From: Christensenella sp. UBA2853
GTDB taxonomy: Bacteria > Bacillota > Clostridia > Christensenellales > Aristaeellaceae
Assembly: GCA_002350845.1 (NCBI GenBank)
Contig: DEFL01000033.1
Span: forward strand, 14,818-78,817
Direction: 5' to 3'
Length of the DNA stretch: 64,000 nucleotides
Shown: piece after piece, positions 26,060 to 34,830 of the stretch
Layout: each line of letters opens with the position of its first letter
Position numbering within the stretch: the first letter of the stretch is position 1
Notes under the pieces: model-generated
What the model was told of the DNA's origin: nothing
Seen by the model: only the letters and a program-made list of their open reading frames with translations
The model's database searches: none
Made by a program: the position numbers and the translations under genes

Positions 26060-27034
26060 ATGCAATATATAGTCCTTGATTTGGAGTGGAATCAGCCAAT
26101 CAACTATCAGAACAGGATCTATCGTCTCTATGGCGACCGTCTGGTGTTTGAAATGATTCAGATCGGCGCTGTGCGGATCGATGAAAACCTGAACATTCTC
26201 GATTCCATCTCCATTCCCATACAGCCTACCTGCTATACCGTGATTCATCCCCGGATCCGGTCCATGACACATCTGTCCACCGACACGCTTTCCGATGCGC
26301 CGTACTTTGAGGAAGCCATGGAACAGTTTGTTTCCTGGTGCGGGGAAGACTATGTTCTGCTGACCTGGGGCTGTGATGATGTCAGTGTTCTCCAGCAGAA
26401 CCTCGACTTTTTTGAGATTCATCCAGATCTTCCGACCCTGTATGATATTCAGCCGCTCTTCGTCAAAGAGTTCTCGCTGAATAACCGGATGGGGCTGAAG
26501 AGTGCGATGGAACTGATGAACATCGCCCCGGATGATGACCGGTATTTTCACAATGCGCAGTATGATGCCTACTATACAGCGCTTGTCTTCACGCATCTGA
26601 AGAATCCTCAGGATGTGCTCTCCTATCCCCAGAAGCCCAAGCCCCTGTTCCACCAGGAGGCAGCCGTCAAGCCGAGGAAGGGAGACCTGTTTGAGTCCAT
26701 TGAAAAGGGTCTGGAAAGCATTCAGGCCACTTCACCCTACTGCACCGTGTGCGGAAAGCCCTGTACGCTTGACGGCCGGTATATTCCCCAGTCGCGCGAC
26801 CGGCTGATCGGACTGGCCAAGTGCCAGAAGCACGGCACCATGCTTGTGCGCGTCACTTTCCGCACGGCACCGGACGGCATGTATACCATGCAGGTCAAAA
26901 CGGCCAAGGCAAGCCGGAGCAATATCGCCTATATTCACACCAAACAGTTCCAGATGCAGGAAACCCCGGATCAGCCTTCTGCTGAGGGCGGTCAGAGTAT
27001 CCCGACAGCCACACTGGATGCCTCTCTGCTGTAA
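26060..27034 (+). CDS. DEDDh 3'-5' exonuclease with C-terminal zinc-ribbon-like segment
   Basis: A 324-residue protein. Exo motif I is VLDLEWNQ at the N-terminus, motif II lies near TWGCDDVSVLQQN, and motif III is HNAQYDAYYTALV (His and Asp of DEDDh). This resembles the RNase T/Eri1-like family of Firmicutes. After the nuclease domain a cysteine/histidine set (CTVCGKPC ... AKCQKHG) could bind zinc. The ATG at 26060 is preferred to an upstream TTG at 26039 because it directly opens motif I and GGGAG lies upstream. RNA or DNA substrate is open. Confidence 0.85.
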   Translation: MQYIVLDLEWNQPINYQNRIYRLYGDRLVFEMIQIGAVRIDENLNILDSISIPIQPTCYTVIHPRIRSMTHLSTDTLSDAPYFEEAMEQFVSWCGEDYVLLTWGCDDVSVLQQNLDFFEIHPDLPTLYDIQPLFVKEFSLNNRMGLKSAMELMNIAPDDDRYFHNAQYDAYYTALVFTHLKNPQDVLSYPQKPKPLFHQEAAVKPRKGDLFESIEKGLESIQATSPYCTVCGKPCTLDGRYIPQSRDRLIGLAKCQKHGTMLVRVTFRTAPDGMYTMQVKTAKASRSNIAYIHTKQFQMQETPDQPSAEGGQSIPTATLDASLL

Positions 27035-27077
27035 TCCTGCATTCCTCATATGAATCCATACCGGAAAGGAGTCTGCC

Positions 27078-28724
27078 ATGCATATTACTGTTTCATCTGT
27101 CCCCTGCGACCTTCCCAAAGGAAGCACCGTCCGTGATGCTCTCGCCGCTGCCGGTCTCAATGTCAGAAATGTGCTTGGCGTACGCACACCGACCGGCATT
27201 CTGGAGCTTGGTGATGAACTTCAGGAAGACATCGAACTTGAACCCCTGACGCTTCAGGATGCAGAGGGCCGGCGCATCTATGAGCGCTCCCTGCGTTTTG
27301 TCATGCTGATGGCCATCCGCGATCTGTTTCCCGGACAGCGGGTCCGCATTGAGCATTCTGTTCCCGGCGGCATCTTTGTCCTTCTTCCCGGCAAAGTTCT
27401 GACCAATGAAGATGTTGAGGCGATTGAGGCACGGATGCGTGAAATCACCCGCAAGGATCTTCCCTTTGAACCGTCGTTCTGGCCCCAGGCACAGGTCATG
27501 GCCTATTATGCGGAGCGCGGTGAAACGGATAAGCTGGAACTGCTCCGCCACAGGAAGGCGCCGGTGATCCGCATGTACTGCTGTGACGGCTATCATGAGT
27601 ATTTTCACGGCGTCATGGCACCTTCCACCTCGTGGACGCCCATCTTCCACCTGCTTCTGCTCGGGGAAGGCTTCGTCATTCTTCTGCCCAACGAAAAACG
27701 CCCGGACAAGCCGGCTGCCTATTTTGACCGTCCCAAGCACCTCGCCGTGTTCTCCCAGAGCGAAGCGTGGTGCCGCATTCTCGGCGTCAGCAATGTCTCC
27801 GACCTCCGGCGTCTGATCGACAACCATGAGATGCGCGAGTTTATCCGCGTCAATGAGGCCCTGCATGACCAGGCGATGGTGGATACAGCCCGCCAGATTG
27901 TTGAAAAGAGAAAGCACATTGTCCTGGTGGCCGGACCCTCGTCCTCAGGAAAAACAACCTTTGCCGGACGGCTCGCCATTCAGCTCCGGGTGCATGGACA
28001 CAGAGCGTACCGGATCAGTCTGGACAATTATTATCTCGACCGCTATCTTGTGCCCAAGGAGCCGGACGGCACCTATGACCTCGAGCATATCCGCGCGCTC
28101 GATGTGCCCCTCATCAAGCAGCAGATGGCTGAACTGCTGGAAGGCAAACAGGTCGAGCTTCCCGTGTTCAACTTTAAGACCCAGAGAAGGGAAAGCGAAG
28201 GCATTCCTCTCAAGCTCGGCCCGTCCGATATTCTGATTTTTGAAGGCATTCATGCGCTCAATCCAATGCTCACCGAAGGCGTTGATGACGCTGAAATCTA
28301 CCGTGTCTTTGTGTCTGCGCTCACCTGCCTGAATCTGGACGACCACAACCGGATCCGGACCACCGATGTCCGCCTGCTCAGGCGCCTTGTCCGTGACCAG
28401 CAGTTCCGCGGTGTACCGCCGGAAGAAACACTGGGCATGTGGCCCAGTGTGCGGCGCGGTGAAGACACCTGGATTTTCCCGTTCCAGGAAAAAGCCGACA
28501 CCATTTTCAATACAGCGCTCCACTATGAGCTCCCGGTCCTTGCCTACTACGCAAGGGAAAAGCTGCGCAAGGTTCAGCCTTCTGCCGAAGGCTATCTCCT
28601 CGCCATGCACCTCCGGAAGATTCTGTATTACATTCCTGAGATTGATCCCTCCATCCTCAATGAGATTCCGCCGCTCTCGCTGCTTCGCGAATTCATCGGC
28701 GGATGCACAATCGATGAAACATAA
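27078..28724 (+). CDS. Nucleoside kinase with ThrRS-like TGS/SAD N-terminal region
   Basis: A 548-residue protein. The first about 60 residues resemble a TGS domain, and about 60-220 resemble the second additional domain of threonyl-tRNA synthetase (GQRVRIEHSVPGGIFVLLPGK, YYAERGETDKLELL). The C-terminal half is a uridine-kinase P-loop domain (VAGPSSSGKTTFAGRLAIQL, with ISLDNYYLDR, and EGIHALNPML). This fusion occurs widely in Clostridia and is annotated as nucleoside or uridine kinase; why a kinase carries tRNA-editing-like domains is not explained. AAAGGAG precedes the ATG. Confidence 0.9.
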   Translation: MHITVSSVPCDLPKGSTVRDALAAAGLNVRNVLGVRTPTGILELGDELQEDIELEPLTLQDAEGRRIYERSLRFVMLMAIRDLFPGQRVRIEHSVPGGIFVLLPGKVLTNEDVEAIEARMREITRKDLPFEPSFWPQAQVMAYYAERGETDKLELLRHRKAPVIRMYCCDGYHEYFHGVMAPSTSWTPIFHLLLLGEGFVILLPNEKRPDKPAAYFDRPKHLAVFSQSEAWCRILGVSNVSDLRRLIDNHEMREFIRVNEALHDQAMVDTARQIVEKRKHIVLVAGPSSSGKTTFAGRLAIQLRVHGHRAYRISLDNYYLDRYLVPKEPDGTYDLEHIRALDVPLIKQQMAELLEGKQVELPVFNFKTQRRESEGIPLKLGPSDILIFEGIHALNPMLTEGVDDAEIYRVFVSALTCLNLDDHNRIRTTDVRLLRRLVRDQQFRGVPPEETLGMWPSVRRGEDTWIFPFQEKADTIFNTALHYELPVLAYYAREKLRKVQPSAEGYLLAMHLRKILYYIPEIDPSILNEIPPLSLLREFIGGCTIDET

Positions 28725-28725
28725 A

Positions 28726-28760
28726 AAATCCTGCCCGGTTTACCCGGGCAGGATTTCTTC
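28726..28760. terminator. Bidirectional terminator between the kinase and XRE genes
   Basis: A 13-base stem AAATCCTGCCCGG (28726-28738) and CCGGGCAGGATTT (28744-28756), flanked by an A-run on the left and TTTCTTCC on the right. The minus-strand XRE gene ends inside it (28740). Confidence 0.88.
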
Positions 28761-29255
28761 CTGCTTTCCGCAGGTTCTTTCGATCATTGCCAGAATGGAC
28801 GCCGCCTGTTCTCCGCTGATCTTTCCGTGTTCCATCTGAGATACGCGGCTCCGGCTGACACCCAGCAGTTCTGCCAGTTCGCTCGATGACAGGCCGTGGC
28901 GTCTGCGCGCCTCCCGCACGCTCCGTGCGGGATCATCCGCCTGCAGTGCAGGGGCTGCTTCTTTCTTTCCCGCCGTTTCAGCGCGCTCCCGCAGGTTTCT
29001 TCGTTCCTCCTCTTCCACCAGCATTTCCACTTCATTGGTGAAATCGAAGGCCTCTTCCTGCATGGCTTCCTGTGCATCATATCTTGCATACACATCCCGG
29101 AAGCTGTCCCACCATTCCCTGCTCGGTTCTGCCCCGTTTTCCAGCCTGGCCACAAGGTTGGCCGAACAGCCGGTATAGAAGGCAAGCTGATTGCGGGACA
29201 GGTGATACTGCTCCCGGAAATTCTGTATGTACTCTGCGCTGGTCATCTCAAACAC
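28740..29255 (-). CDS. Regulator with two XRE-type HTH domains
   Basis: A 171-residue protein. An N-terminal HTH-like segment (EYIQNFREQYHLSRNQLAFYTGCSANLVARLENG, given as a region at about 8-42) is followed by an acidic linker and a second, clear XRE HTH near the C-terminus (ARRRHGLSSSELAELLGVSRSRVSQMEHGK, about residues 120-150). No effector domain is visible. A perfect inverted repeat at 29321-29347 upstream is a good candidate for its own operator. Start could also be the fourth codon ATG. Target genes are unknown. Confidence 0.82.
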   Translation of the reverse strand: MFEMTSAEYIQNFREQYHLSRNQLAFYTGCSANLVARLENGAEPSREWWDSFRDVYARYDAQEAMQEEAFDFTNEVEMLVEEEERRNLRERAETAGKKEAAPALQADDPARSVREARRRHGLSSSELAELLGVSRSRVSQMEHGKISGEQAASILAMIERTCGKQEEILPG

Positions 29256-29320
29256 TCCATAGAAAAGATCCGGTTTCTAAAAACCAGACCGTTTGTTTAT
29301 TCGAATCATCCAGGGTTAAC

Positions 29321-29347
29321 AAAGTGATAGTTCACTGCTATCACTTT
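29321..29347. promoter_or_regulatory. Perfect 10-bp inverted repeat, likely operator of the two-HTH regulator
   Basis: AAAGTGATAG (29321-29330) and CTATCACTTT (29338-29347) are separated by seven bases that hold a further TTCACT half-site. It lies about 65 bases upstream of the minus-strand XRE gene and about 50 bases upstream of the -35 of the divergent ileS promoter. Confidence 0.6.
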
Positions 29348-29397
29348 CTTTATGTCATGAGTATTTTACTCCGTTTATGTTTTCTGTCAATCTGATC

Positions 29398-29425
29398 TTG
29401 CTTTTTTGAAAAACCGTGGTATGAT
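29398..29425 (+). promoter_or_regulatory. ileS promoter
   Basis: TTGCTT (29398-29403), 16-base spacer, TATGAT (29420-29425) with TG at 29417-29418 (extended -10). Transcript start near 29432. Confidence 0.7.
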
Positions 29426-29431
29426 GCCATG

Positions 29432-29676
29432 TATGCACAGCGATGGGGACGGTACAGGCCGGAAGCATCAGCGAGCCGGGGACAGTGAAAGCCCGGCGGT
29501 GGAACGCCTGTATGAATCACCCCGGAGTGCGGCTGATCGAACAAGGGTAGATCGGTCCGGGTGCTCCCGATACAGAGCGCGCAGGTTTCCCTGCAACGAG
29601 AGGACAGCGGATGCTGTCAACTTGGGTGGTACCGCGGAATCAATTCCGTCCCAGGCAATACCTGGGACGTTTTTAT
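29432..29676 (+). ncRNA. T-box riboswitch, isoleucine-specific
   Basis: The leader has the T-box element TGGGTGGTACCGCGG (29623-29637), an antiterminator region, and a terminator with arms CGTCCCAGG (29647-29655) / CCTGGGACG (29661-29669) plus TTTTTAT. The stem I region contains ATC at 29516-29518 in a GAATCAC context, the right place for the specifier codon; ATC is an Ile codon and the downstream gene is ileS. Uncharged tRNA-Ile should stabilise the antiterminator and switch ileS on. Confidence 0.9.
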
Positions 29677-29707
29677 GTGCCCAGGAAACAGAACAGGAGG
29701 CGCACCT

Positions 29708-32700
29708 ATGTACAGCAAAGTGGCAACTGACATGAAGTTCGTCGAGCGCGAAGGTCAGATCGTCAAGCTCTGGAAGGAAAAGGATATTGTCCACAAGTCC
29801 TTTGCCAACCATCAGGACAGCAAGGAACATTTCACCTTCTTTGACGGCCCACCCACCGCCAACGGCAAACCGCACATCGGTCACATCGAGACCCGCGTCA
29901 TCAAGGATCTCTTCCCCCGCTATCAGTCCATGAAGGGCAAGTCCGTCACCCGCAAGGCCGGCTGGGATACCCACGGTCTGCCGGTCGAACTTGAAGTGGA
30001 GAAAATCCTTGGTCTTGACGGCAAGCAGCAGATCGAAGCCTACGGCATCGAGCCCTTCATCGGCAAGTGCAAGGAAAGTGTGTGGAAGTATCTGCACGAA
30101 TGGGAGAAGATGTCCGACCAGGTCGGTTACTGGGTCGACATGGAACATCCCTATGTCACCTACGACAACAATTACATCGAATCCGAATGGTGGTCCCTCA
30201 AGCAGATCTACGACAAGGGCATGCTCTATCAGGGCCACAAAGTGGTTCCCTACTGCCCGCGCTGCGGAACTGCCCTCTCCAGCCACGAAGTGGCCCAGGG
30301 CTATAAGAACGTCAAGGAGACCTCTGCCATCGCACGTTTCCAGGTGCGCGGTGAGGAAAAGACCTATCTGCTGGCCTGGACAACCACGCCCTGGACGCTC
30401 CCGAGCAACCTTGCCCTGTGCGTGAATCCCCGCGATACCTATGCCAGGTTCCGCGTCGGGGATGAAACCTTCATCATGGGCAAAGCACTCATTCCTTCCG
30501 TTTTCCCGGATCAGGAAGTCGAAATTCTCGAAGAGATGACCGGCACTGATCTGCGCGGCATGGAATACGTGCCTCTGTATTCCTTTGTCCAGCCTGACAA
30601 GAAGGCCTGGTTTGTCGTCTGCGATGATTATGTCACCATGGATGACGGCACCGGCATTGTTCATATCGCTCCTGCTTTCGGTGAGGACGACAACCGTGTC
30701 TGCCGCGCCAATGATCTTCCCTTTGTCTGCCTGGTCGATGACCGCGGCTGCATGACCAAGGAAACCAAGTGGCCCGGCGTGTTCGTCAAGGATGCCGACA
30801 AGCTGGTGCTGGATGACCTGAAGGAGCGCGGACTGCTCTTTGCAGCACTCCCGTTCGCGCATGATTATCCCTTCTGCTGGCGCTGCGATACACCCCTTCT
30901 GTATTACGCAAGACCGACCTGGTTCATCCGCATGACAGCTGTGCGCGACAGCCTGGTCCGCAACAACCAGACCATCAACTGGATCCCTGACAATATCAAG
31001 GACGGCCGTATGGGCAACTTCCTTGAGAACGTCATCGACTGGGGTCTCTCCCGTGAACGCTACTGGGGAACGCCCCTGCCCGTATGGCGCTGCAGCTGCG
31101 GTGAAACCCATGTCGTCGGCTCCATCGCCGAGCTCCGTGAAATGGCTGTGGAAGATCCCGGCGCGGACATCGAGCTCCACCGTCCTTTCATCGATGCCGT
31201 GGAGCTGCGCTGCCCGAAGTGCGGCGGAAACATGCACCGCGTGAAGGAAGTCATCGACTGCTGGTACGATTCCGGCTCCATGCCCTTCGCCCAGTGGCAC
31301 TATCCCTTCGAAAACAAGGAAATCTTCGAGAGCAACTTCCCCGGTGACTTCATTTCCGAAGCCATCGACCAGACCCGTGGATGGTTCTACACGCTGGAAG
31401 CCATCTCCACCTGTCTCTTCGATCAGGCACCTTTCCGCAATGTCATCGTCATGGGCCATGTGCAGGATGCGGACGGCCGCAAGATGAGCAAGCATCTGGG
31501 CAATGTCGTCGATCCCTTTGTCATGCTCGACAAGTATGGTGCAGACGCCCTTCGCTGGTATTTCTACACCACCTCCGCTCCGTGGCTCCCGACCCGCTTC
31601 TCTGAAAAGGCGGTTCAGGAAGGCCCCTGCCGTTTCCTGGCAACCCTGCAGAACGTCTACGCGTTCTTTGCCATGTATGCCCAGATCGACGGTTTCGATC
31701 CGCAGGCTCATCCCCTGGAAAAGACCGAGCTGACCCTGATGGACCGCTGGATCCTCTCCCGCCTGAATTCCCTGATTGCCCGTGTGGATGAGGACCTCTC
31801 CGCTTTCCGTGTCACCGAGCCCGCCAATGCCATCGCCGCCTTTGTGGATGATCTCTCCAACTGGTATGTCCGCCGCGGCCGTGAGCGCTTCTGGGGCAAG
31901 GGCATGGCCGGCGACAAGGAAGCCGCCTTCGCTACGCTCTATCACGTGCTGGTCACCCTGGCCAAGGTTGCTGCACCCTTCATCCCGTTCATGAGTGAAG
32001 AGATCTATCAGAACCTTGTGGTCAACAATGTGCCCAACGTGCCGGAATCCGTGCATCTCTGCGACTTCCCCACTGCGGACAAGAGCAGAATCGACACCGA
32101 ATGCGAAGAGCAGATGCAGGCTCTCCTCGAAGTCGTCCAGCTCGGACGCGCTTCCCGCAACCTTGCATCCCTCAAGGTGCGTCAGCCGCTCTCCCGCATG
32201 TATGTCAAGGGTGCTGCCTTCTCTGAAGCCTATCAGGTTCTCTGCGAAGACGAACTCAACGTCAAGGAAGTCATCTTCACCGATGACGCACGTGCCTTCA
32301 CGACCTATGAGCTCAAGCCGCAGATGCGTACCCTCGGTCCGAAGTACGGCAAGCTCCTCGGCCGCATCGGCAAAGCCCTCGCGGAAATGGACGGCAACGA
32401 CGTTGTCGACACCTTCGCCCGCGGCGAAAAGGTCACCTTTGAGCTCGACGGAACAGAGGTTGTTCTGGAAGAATCCGACGTGCTGACCAAGCCCATGCAG
32501 AAGCCGGGCTTCATGGCACAGCAGGATCACGGCGTGACCGTCGTTCTGGATACCAACCTGACGGAAGACCTGATCAATGAAGGCTATGCACGTGAAGTCA
32601 TCTCCAAGGTGCAGACCATGCGCCGCGATGCCGACTTTGACGTGACCGACCGCATCGACATCGTCTTCTCTTCCACCGACAGACTCGCCAGCGCTGTGGA

Positions 32701-32836
32701 AACCGGCCGTGACATGATCACCAAGGCTACACTGGCCCTGTCCCTTGAGCGCGGCGAAGCAGATGAAAGCTTTACCACCTCTGAATGGGATATCAACGGT
32801 GAAAAAGCCGTCATCGGTGTCCGTGTGCATCAGTAA
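29708..32836 (+). CDS. ileS: Isoleucyl-tRNA synthetase, long (type 2) form
   Basis: A 1042-residue class I synthetase. HIGH is at residues 56-59, GWDTHGLPVE follows, the editing domain contains CPRCGTALSSHEVAQGY, and KMSKHLGN begins at residue 592. Length and these motifs fit the type 2 (eukaryote-like) IleRS class, which is often insensitive to mupirocin, rather than the about 930-residue type 1; this is a judgement by eye. AGGAGG eight to thirteen bases before the ATG fixes the start at 29708. Expression is controlled by the upstream T-box. Confidence 0.95.
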   Translation: MYSKVATDMKFVEREGQIVKLWKEKDIVHKSFANHQDSKEHFTFFDGPPTANGKPHIGHIETRVIKDLFPRYQSMKGKSVTRKAGWDTHGLPVELEVEKILGLDGKQQIEAYGIEPFIGKCKESVWKYLHEWEKMSDQVGYWVDMEHPYVTYDNNYIESEWWSLKQIYDKGMLYQGHKVVPYCPRCGTALSSHEVAQGYKNVKETSAIARFQVRGEEKTYLLAWTTTPWTLPSNLALCVNPRDTYARFRVGDETFIMGKALIPSVFPDQEVEILEEMTGTDLRGMEYVPLYSFVQPDKKAWFVVCDDYVTMDDGTGIVHIAPAFGEDDNRVCRANDLPFVCLVDDRGCMTKETKWPGVFVKDADKLVLDDLKERGLLFAALPFAHDYPFCWRCDTPLLYYARPTWFIRMTAVRDSLVRNNQTINWIPDNIKDGRMGNFLENVIDWGLSRERYWGTPLPVWRCSCGETHVVGSIAELREMAVEDPGADIELHRPFIDAVELRCPKCGGNMHRVKEVIDCWYDSGSMPFAQWHYPFENKEIFESNFPGDFISEAIDQTRGWFYTLEAISTCLFDQAPFRNVIVMGHVQDADGRKMSKHLGNVVDPFVMLDKYGADALRWYFYTTSAPWLPTRFSEKAVQEGPCRFLATLQNVYAFFAMYAQIDGFDPQAHPLEKTELTLMDRWILSRLNSLIARVDEDLSAFRVTEPANAIAAFVDDLSNWYVRRGRERFWGKGMAGDKEAAFATLYHVLVTLAKVAAPFIPFMSEEIYQNLVVNNVPNVPESVHLCDFPTADKSRIDTECEEQMQALLEVVQLGRASRNLASLKVRQPLSRMYVKGAAFSEAYQVLCEDELNVKEVIFTDDARAFTTYELKPQMRTLGPKYGKLLGRIGKALAEMDGNDVVDTFARGEKVTFELDGTEVVLEESDVLTKPMQKPGFMAQQDHGVTVVLDTNLTEDLINEGYAREVISKVQTMRRDADFDVTDRIDIVFSSTDRLASAVETGRDMITKATLALSLERGEADESFTTSEWDINGEKAVIGVRVHQ

Positions 32837-32861
32837 TCCCTGAGTGCCCGTTTCAGGGCAC

Positions 32862-32905
32862 ACCTCAAAAAAACCGGCGTGATTCGTCACGTCGGTTTTT
32901 TTGAG
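32862..32905. terminator. Bidirectional terminator after ileS
   Basis: A 19-base stem (32864-32882 with 32887-32905), containing a run of seven A on the left and seven T on the right and a TTCG tetraloop. It ends ileS and also the minus-strand XRE-TPR gene. Confidence 0.9.
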
Positions 32906-32953
32906 TGTTCAGGACTGCATCCCTGTGCCTCTGCGAAAGACCGGAGTCCGCTG

Positions 32954-34000
32954 TCACGCCATGGCCAACAGGCGTTCCTTTTCCCTCTTTGCCACTGTCA
33001 CGGAGGAGTCCGTTTCCTCGGTCAGACCCCACTCGTTTTCCAGCAGGTCGATGATTCTGTCATAGGTCTGTGCAGCATGGGCATAGTCTCCCATGATCTC
33101 ATAGATATCCGCAATCCCCATCAGTGCATCCTGGAATCTGGGGCGCCGTTGATCTGCGGCAAAGGCCTGTTCATAGATGTCGATGGCCTTCCTGTAATTT
33201 CCTTTGTAGGCATGATACTGCGCAGTCTCAAAGAGCACCGCATCATTGTCCGGCATCTCTGTCAGCAGGCTCTCCATGATCCGATCTCCTGCAGGCTCAT
33301 CAAAGCGTGCAAGCGCAATGTATGCCCGATATACCCGTTTCATGACCGGGTGCGCTTTTTCCAGTTTGCTGTAGCGGTCCAGCCAGCGCTCCGCTTCATC
33401 CGCCCGGTGGTCGGCGATCAGATTGTCCAGAAGATACATGTACGGCAGTGCATCCCCGGGATTGTTTTCCACCAGCTCACGATAGAAGTTGACTGCCCGG
33501 GTATGGTTTCCCATATTCCAGTCCCAGACAGCATAGTTGTCCGTTTTGTTCAGGATCCACTGGCAGCCCTTTTCATTCGGCATGCGCCGGATGGCTTCCT
33601 TCGCATAATGGCTTGCCTTCTGTGCCTCTGCATTCATGCGATGCCAGTAGAGATATGCGATCAGCTCCGTGGCCCTCTGCTGATTCTTCTCGTTTTTCAG
33701 TTCAGACTGCAGAAAGCTTTCATACTCCCGAAAAACATCGGCCGGCAGCTCTTCCTCAGCATCCATTCGGTTTTCGATACGGTTCAGCCGCTGCTCTGTG
33801 GTCAGGTCGAACAGTTCATCGATCGTGACACCGAAGATTTCAGCGAGAAGCGGAAGCGCGGTGATGTCCGGCATAGCGACAGCGTTTTCCCATTTGGACA
33901 CCGATTGTGCGCCAATGCCCAGCTTTTCTGCCAGCTGTTCCTGCGTCAGTCCCGCCTTAAAGCGAAGCTGTCTGATTTTCTTTCCAAGTTCCATACTCAT
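32954..34000 (-). CDS. XRE-family regulator with C-terminal TPR-like repeats
   Basis: A 348-residue protein. An HTH is clear at residues about 6-60 (KIRQLRFKAGLTQEQLAEKLG, SVSKWENAVAMPD as parts). Residues about 80-340 are helical with TPR-like spacing (NHTRAVNFYRELVENNPGDALPYM, NYRKAIDIYEQAFAADQRRP). The plan is like RRNPP-type or other Clostridial XRE-TPR regulators that bind peptides or proteins, but no peptide pheromone gene is seen next to it. The first ATG at 34000 has GAAGGAGG upstream; the third codon is an alternative. Confidence 0.83.
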   Translation of the reverse strand: MSMELGKKIRQLRFKAGLTQEQLAEKLGIGAQSVSKWENAVAMPDITALPLLAEIFGVTIDELFDLTTEQRLNRIENRMDAEEELPADVFREYESFLQSELKNEKNQQRATELIAYLYWHRMNAEAQKASHYAKEAIRRMPNEKGCQWILNKTDNYAVWDWNMGNHTRAVNFYRELVENNPGDALPYMYLLDNLIADHRADEAERWLDRYSKLEKAHPVMKRVYRAYIALARFDEPAGDRIMESLLTEMPDNDAVLFETAQYHAYKGNYRKAIDIYEQAFAADQRRPRFQDALMGIADIYEIMGDYAHAAQTYDRIIDLLENEWGLTEETDSSVTVAKREKERLLAMA

Positions 34001-34019
34001 TCCCTCCTTCAGGGGTGTT

Positions 34020-34067
34020 GTTTGCTGTTTGCAAGCAAATCATACCGTGTCACTTCACAGAAAACAA
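34020..34067 (-). promoter_or_regulatory. Promoter and inverted repeat of the XRE-TPR gene
   Basis: On the minus strand TTGTTT (34067-34062), 17-base spacer, TATGAT (34044-34039). An inverted repeat TTTGCT (34021-34026) / AGCAAA (34034-34039) with seven-base spacing touches the -10, so autoregulation is plausible. Confidence 0.5.
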
Positions 34068-34140
34068 TAACGCAGAACGCAACCTCGCTCGCCTGTTCGT
34101 CGAGTTGAAAGACGCTGGGGCTTTTTATCGTGAAGGGAAC

Positions 34141-34181
34141 AGAAAAGACCTGCCCGGACGCTATCCCAAAGCAGGTCTTCA
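34141..34181 (-). terminator. Terminator of the ABC importer operon
   Basis: On the minus strand AAGACCTGC (34179-34171) and GCAGGTCTT (34153-34145) form the stem, followed by TTCT. It lies 30 bases after the stop of the C39-like gene. Confidence 0.7.
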
Positions 34182-34210
34182 TATGGTTTTCCAGAACACT
34201 GGATCACCGC

Positions 34211-34813
34211 TTACTCTTTCTTCTCATCCCGTCTGGAAAGCAGGATCAGCTCCCGGATTTCCGGTTCGCCCATGGCATAATCACACGAGCGGTCCTCCAG
34301 ATTCAGCAGATCCCATCTCACGGCCCGGTTCATTTCTTTCGGATGGCCTTCCACCACCCTGCGTCCTTCCCCTTCAAACTTCGGGTCTTCCGCGTACGGA
34401 TCAAACAGACCGATCTCACCATTGGGAAGGATCTTTGTCAGAAGGACATAATGCGCAATCCTGCCCGTATAGCAGCGCATGATGATGCATCCGCCCGACT
34501 CAAGGCATTTCCATGCCTTTCCACCCGGCTCGATCACGGCCGCACCGTCTTCCACAAATTCAGAGGCAATCGGAAACTTGCAGCCTCTCCCGTACTCGGC
34601 GAGCCATTCGGTCATGTACTTCATGGAAGCCCTGGATGTGCCATGCCGGCCGACATGCCCCTGATCGCAGTAGGTATCAATCCCCATGATCCAGATCTGT
34701 TTGAGTACACCGGGCTGGATTTCCTTTCGGTCAAACAGGTAACGCATGGCATTGACCATACAGGTCGGCCCGCAGTCAAACTCACTGGACTGATGGATCA
34801 GATCATTTCTCAT
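34211..34813 (-). CDS. C39-like cysteine peptidase domain protein
   Basis: A 200-residue protein with a papain-like C39 arrangement: SSEFDCGPTCMVNAM (catalytic Cys in the DCGPTC region, residues about 10-20), AHYVLLT (catalytic His, about 120) and LFDPYAEDP (Asp). It has no signal peptide or membrane segment, so it is cytoplasmic, unlike C39 domains of bacteriocin exporters. It is the last gene of the minus-strand ABC importer operon, 17 bases after dppC, with only a weak ribosome site. It might process imported peptides or be a non-peptidase amidohydrolase of the same fold; the substrate is not known. Confidence 0.65.
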   Translation of the reverse strand: MRNDLIHQSSEFDCGPTCMVNAMRYLFDRKEIQPGVLKQIWIMGIDTYCDQGHVGRHGTSRASMKYMTEWLAEYGRGCKFPIASEFVEDGAAVIEPGGKAWKCLESGGCIIMRCYTGRIAHYVLLTKILPNGEIGLFDPYAEDPKFEGEGRRVVEGHPKEMNRAVRWDLLNLEDRSCDYAMGEPEIRELILLSRRDEKKE

Positions 34814-34830
34814 AGGACATCACGCTTTCG

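Noticed and set aside
29468..32890. A 1140-codon open frame antisense to ileS
   Set aside because: It is a shadow caused by high third-position GC; no ribosome site, and the plus strand encodes a full IleRS.
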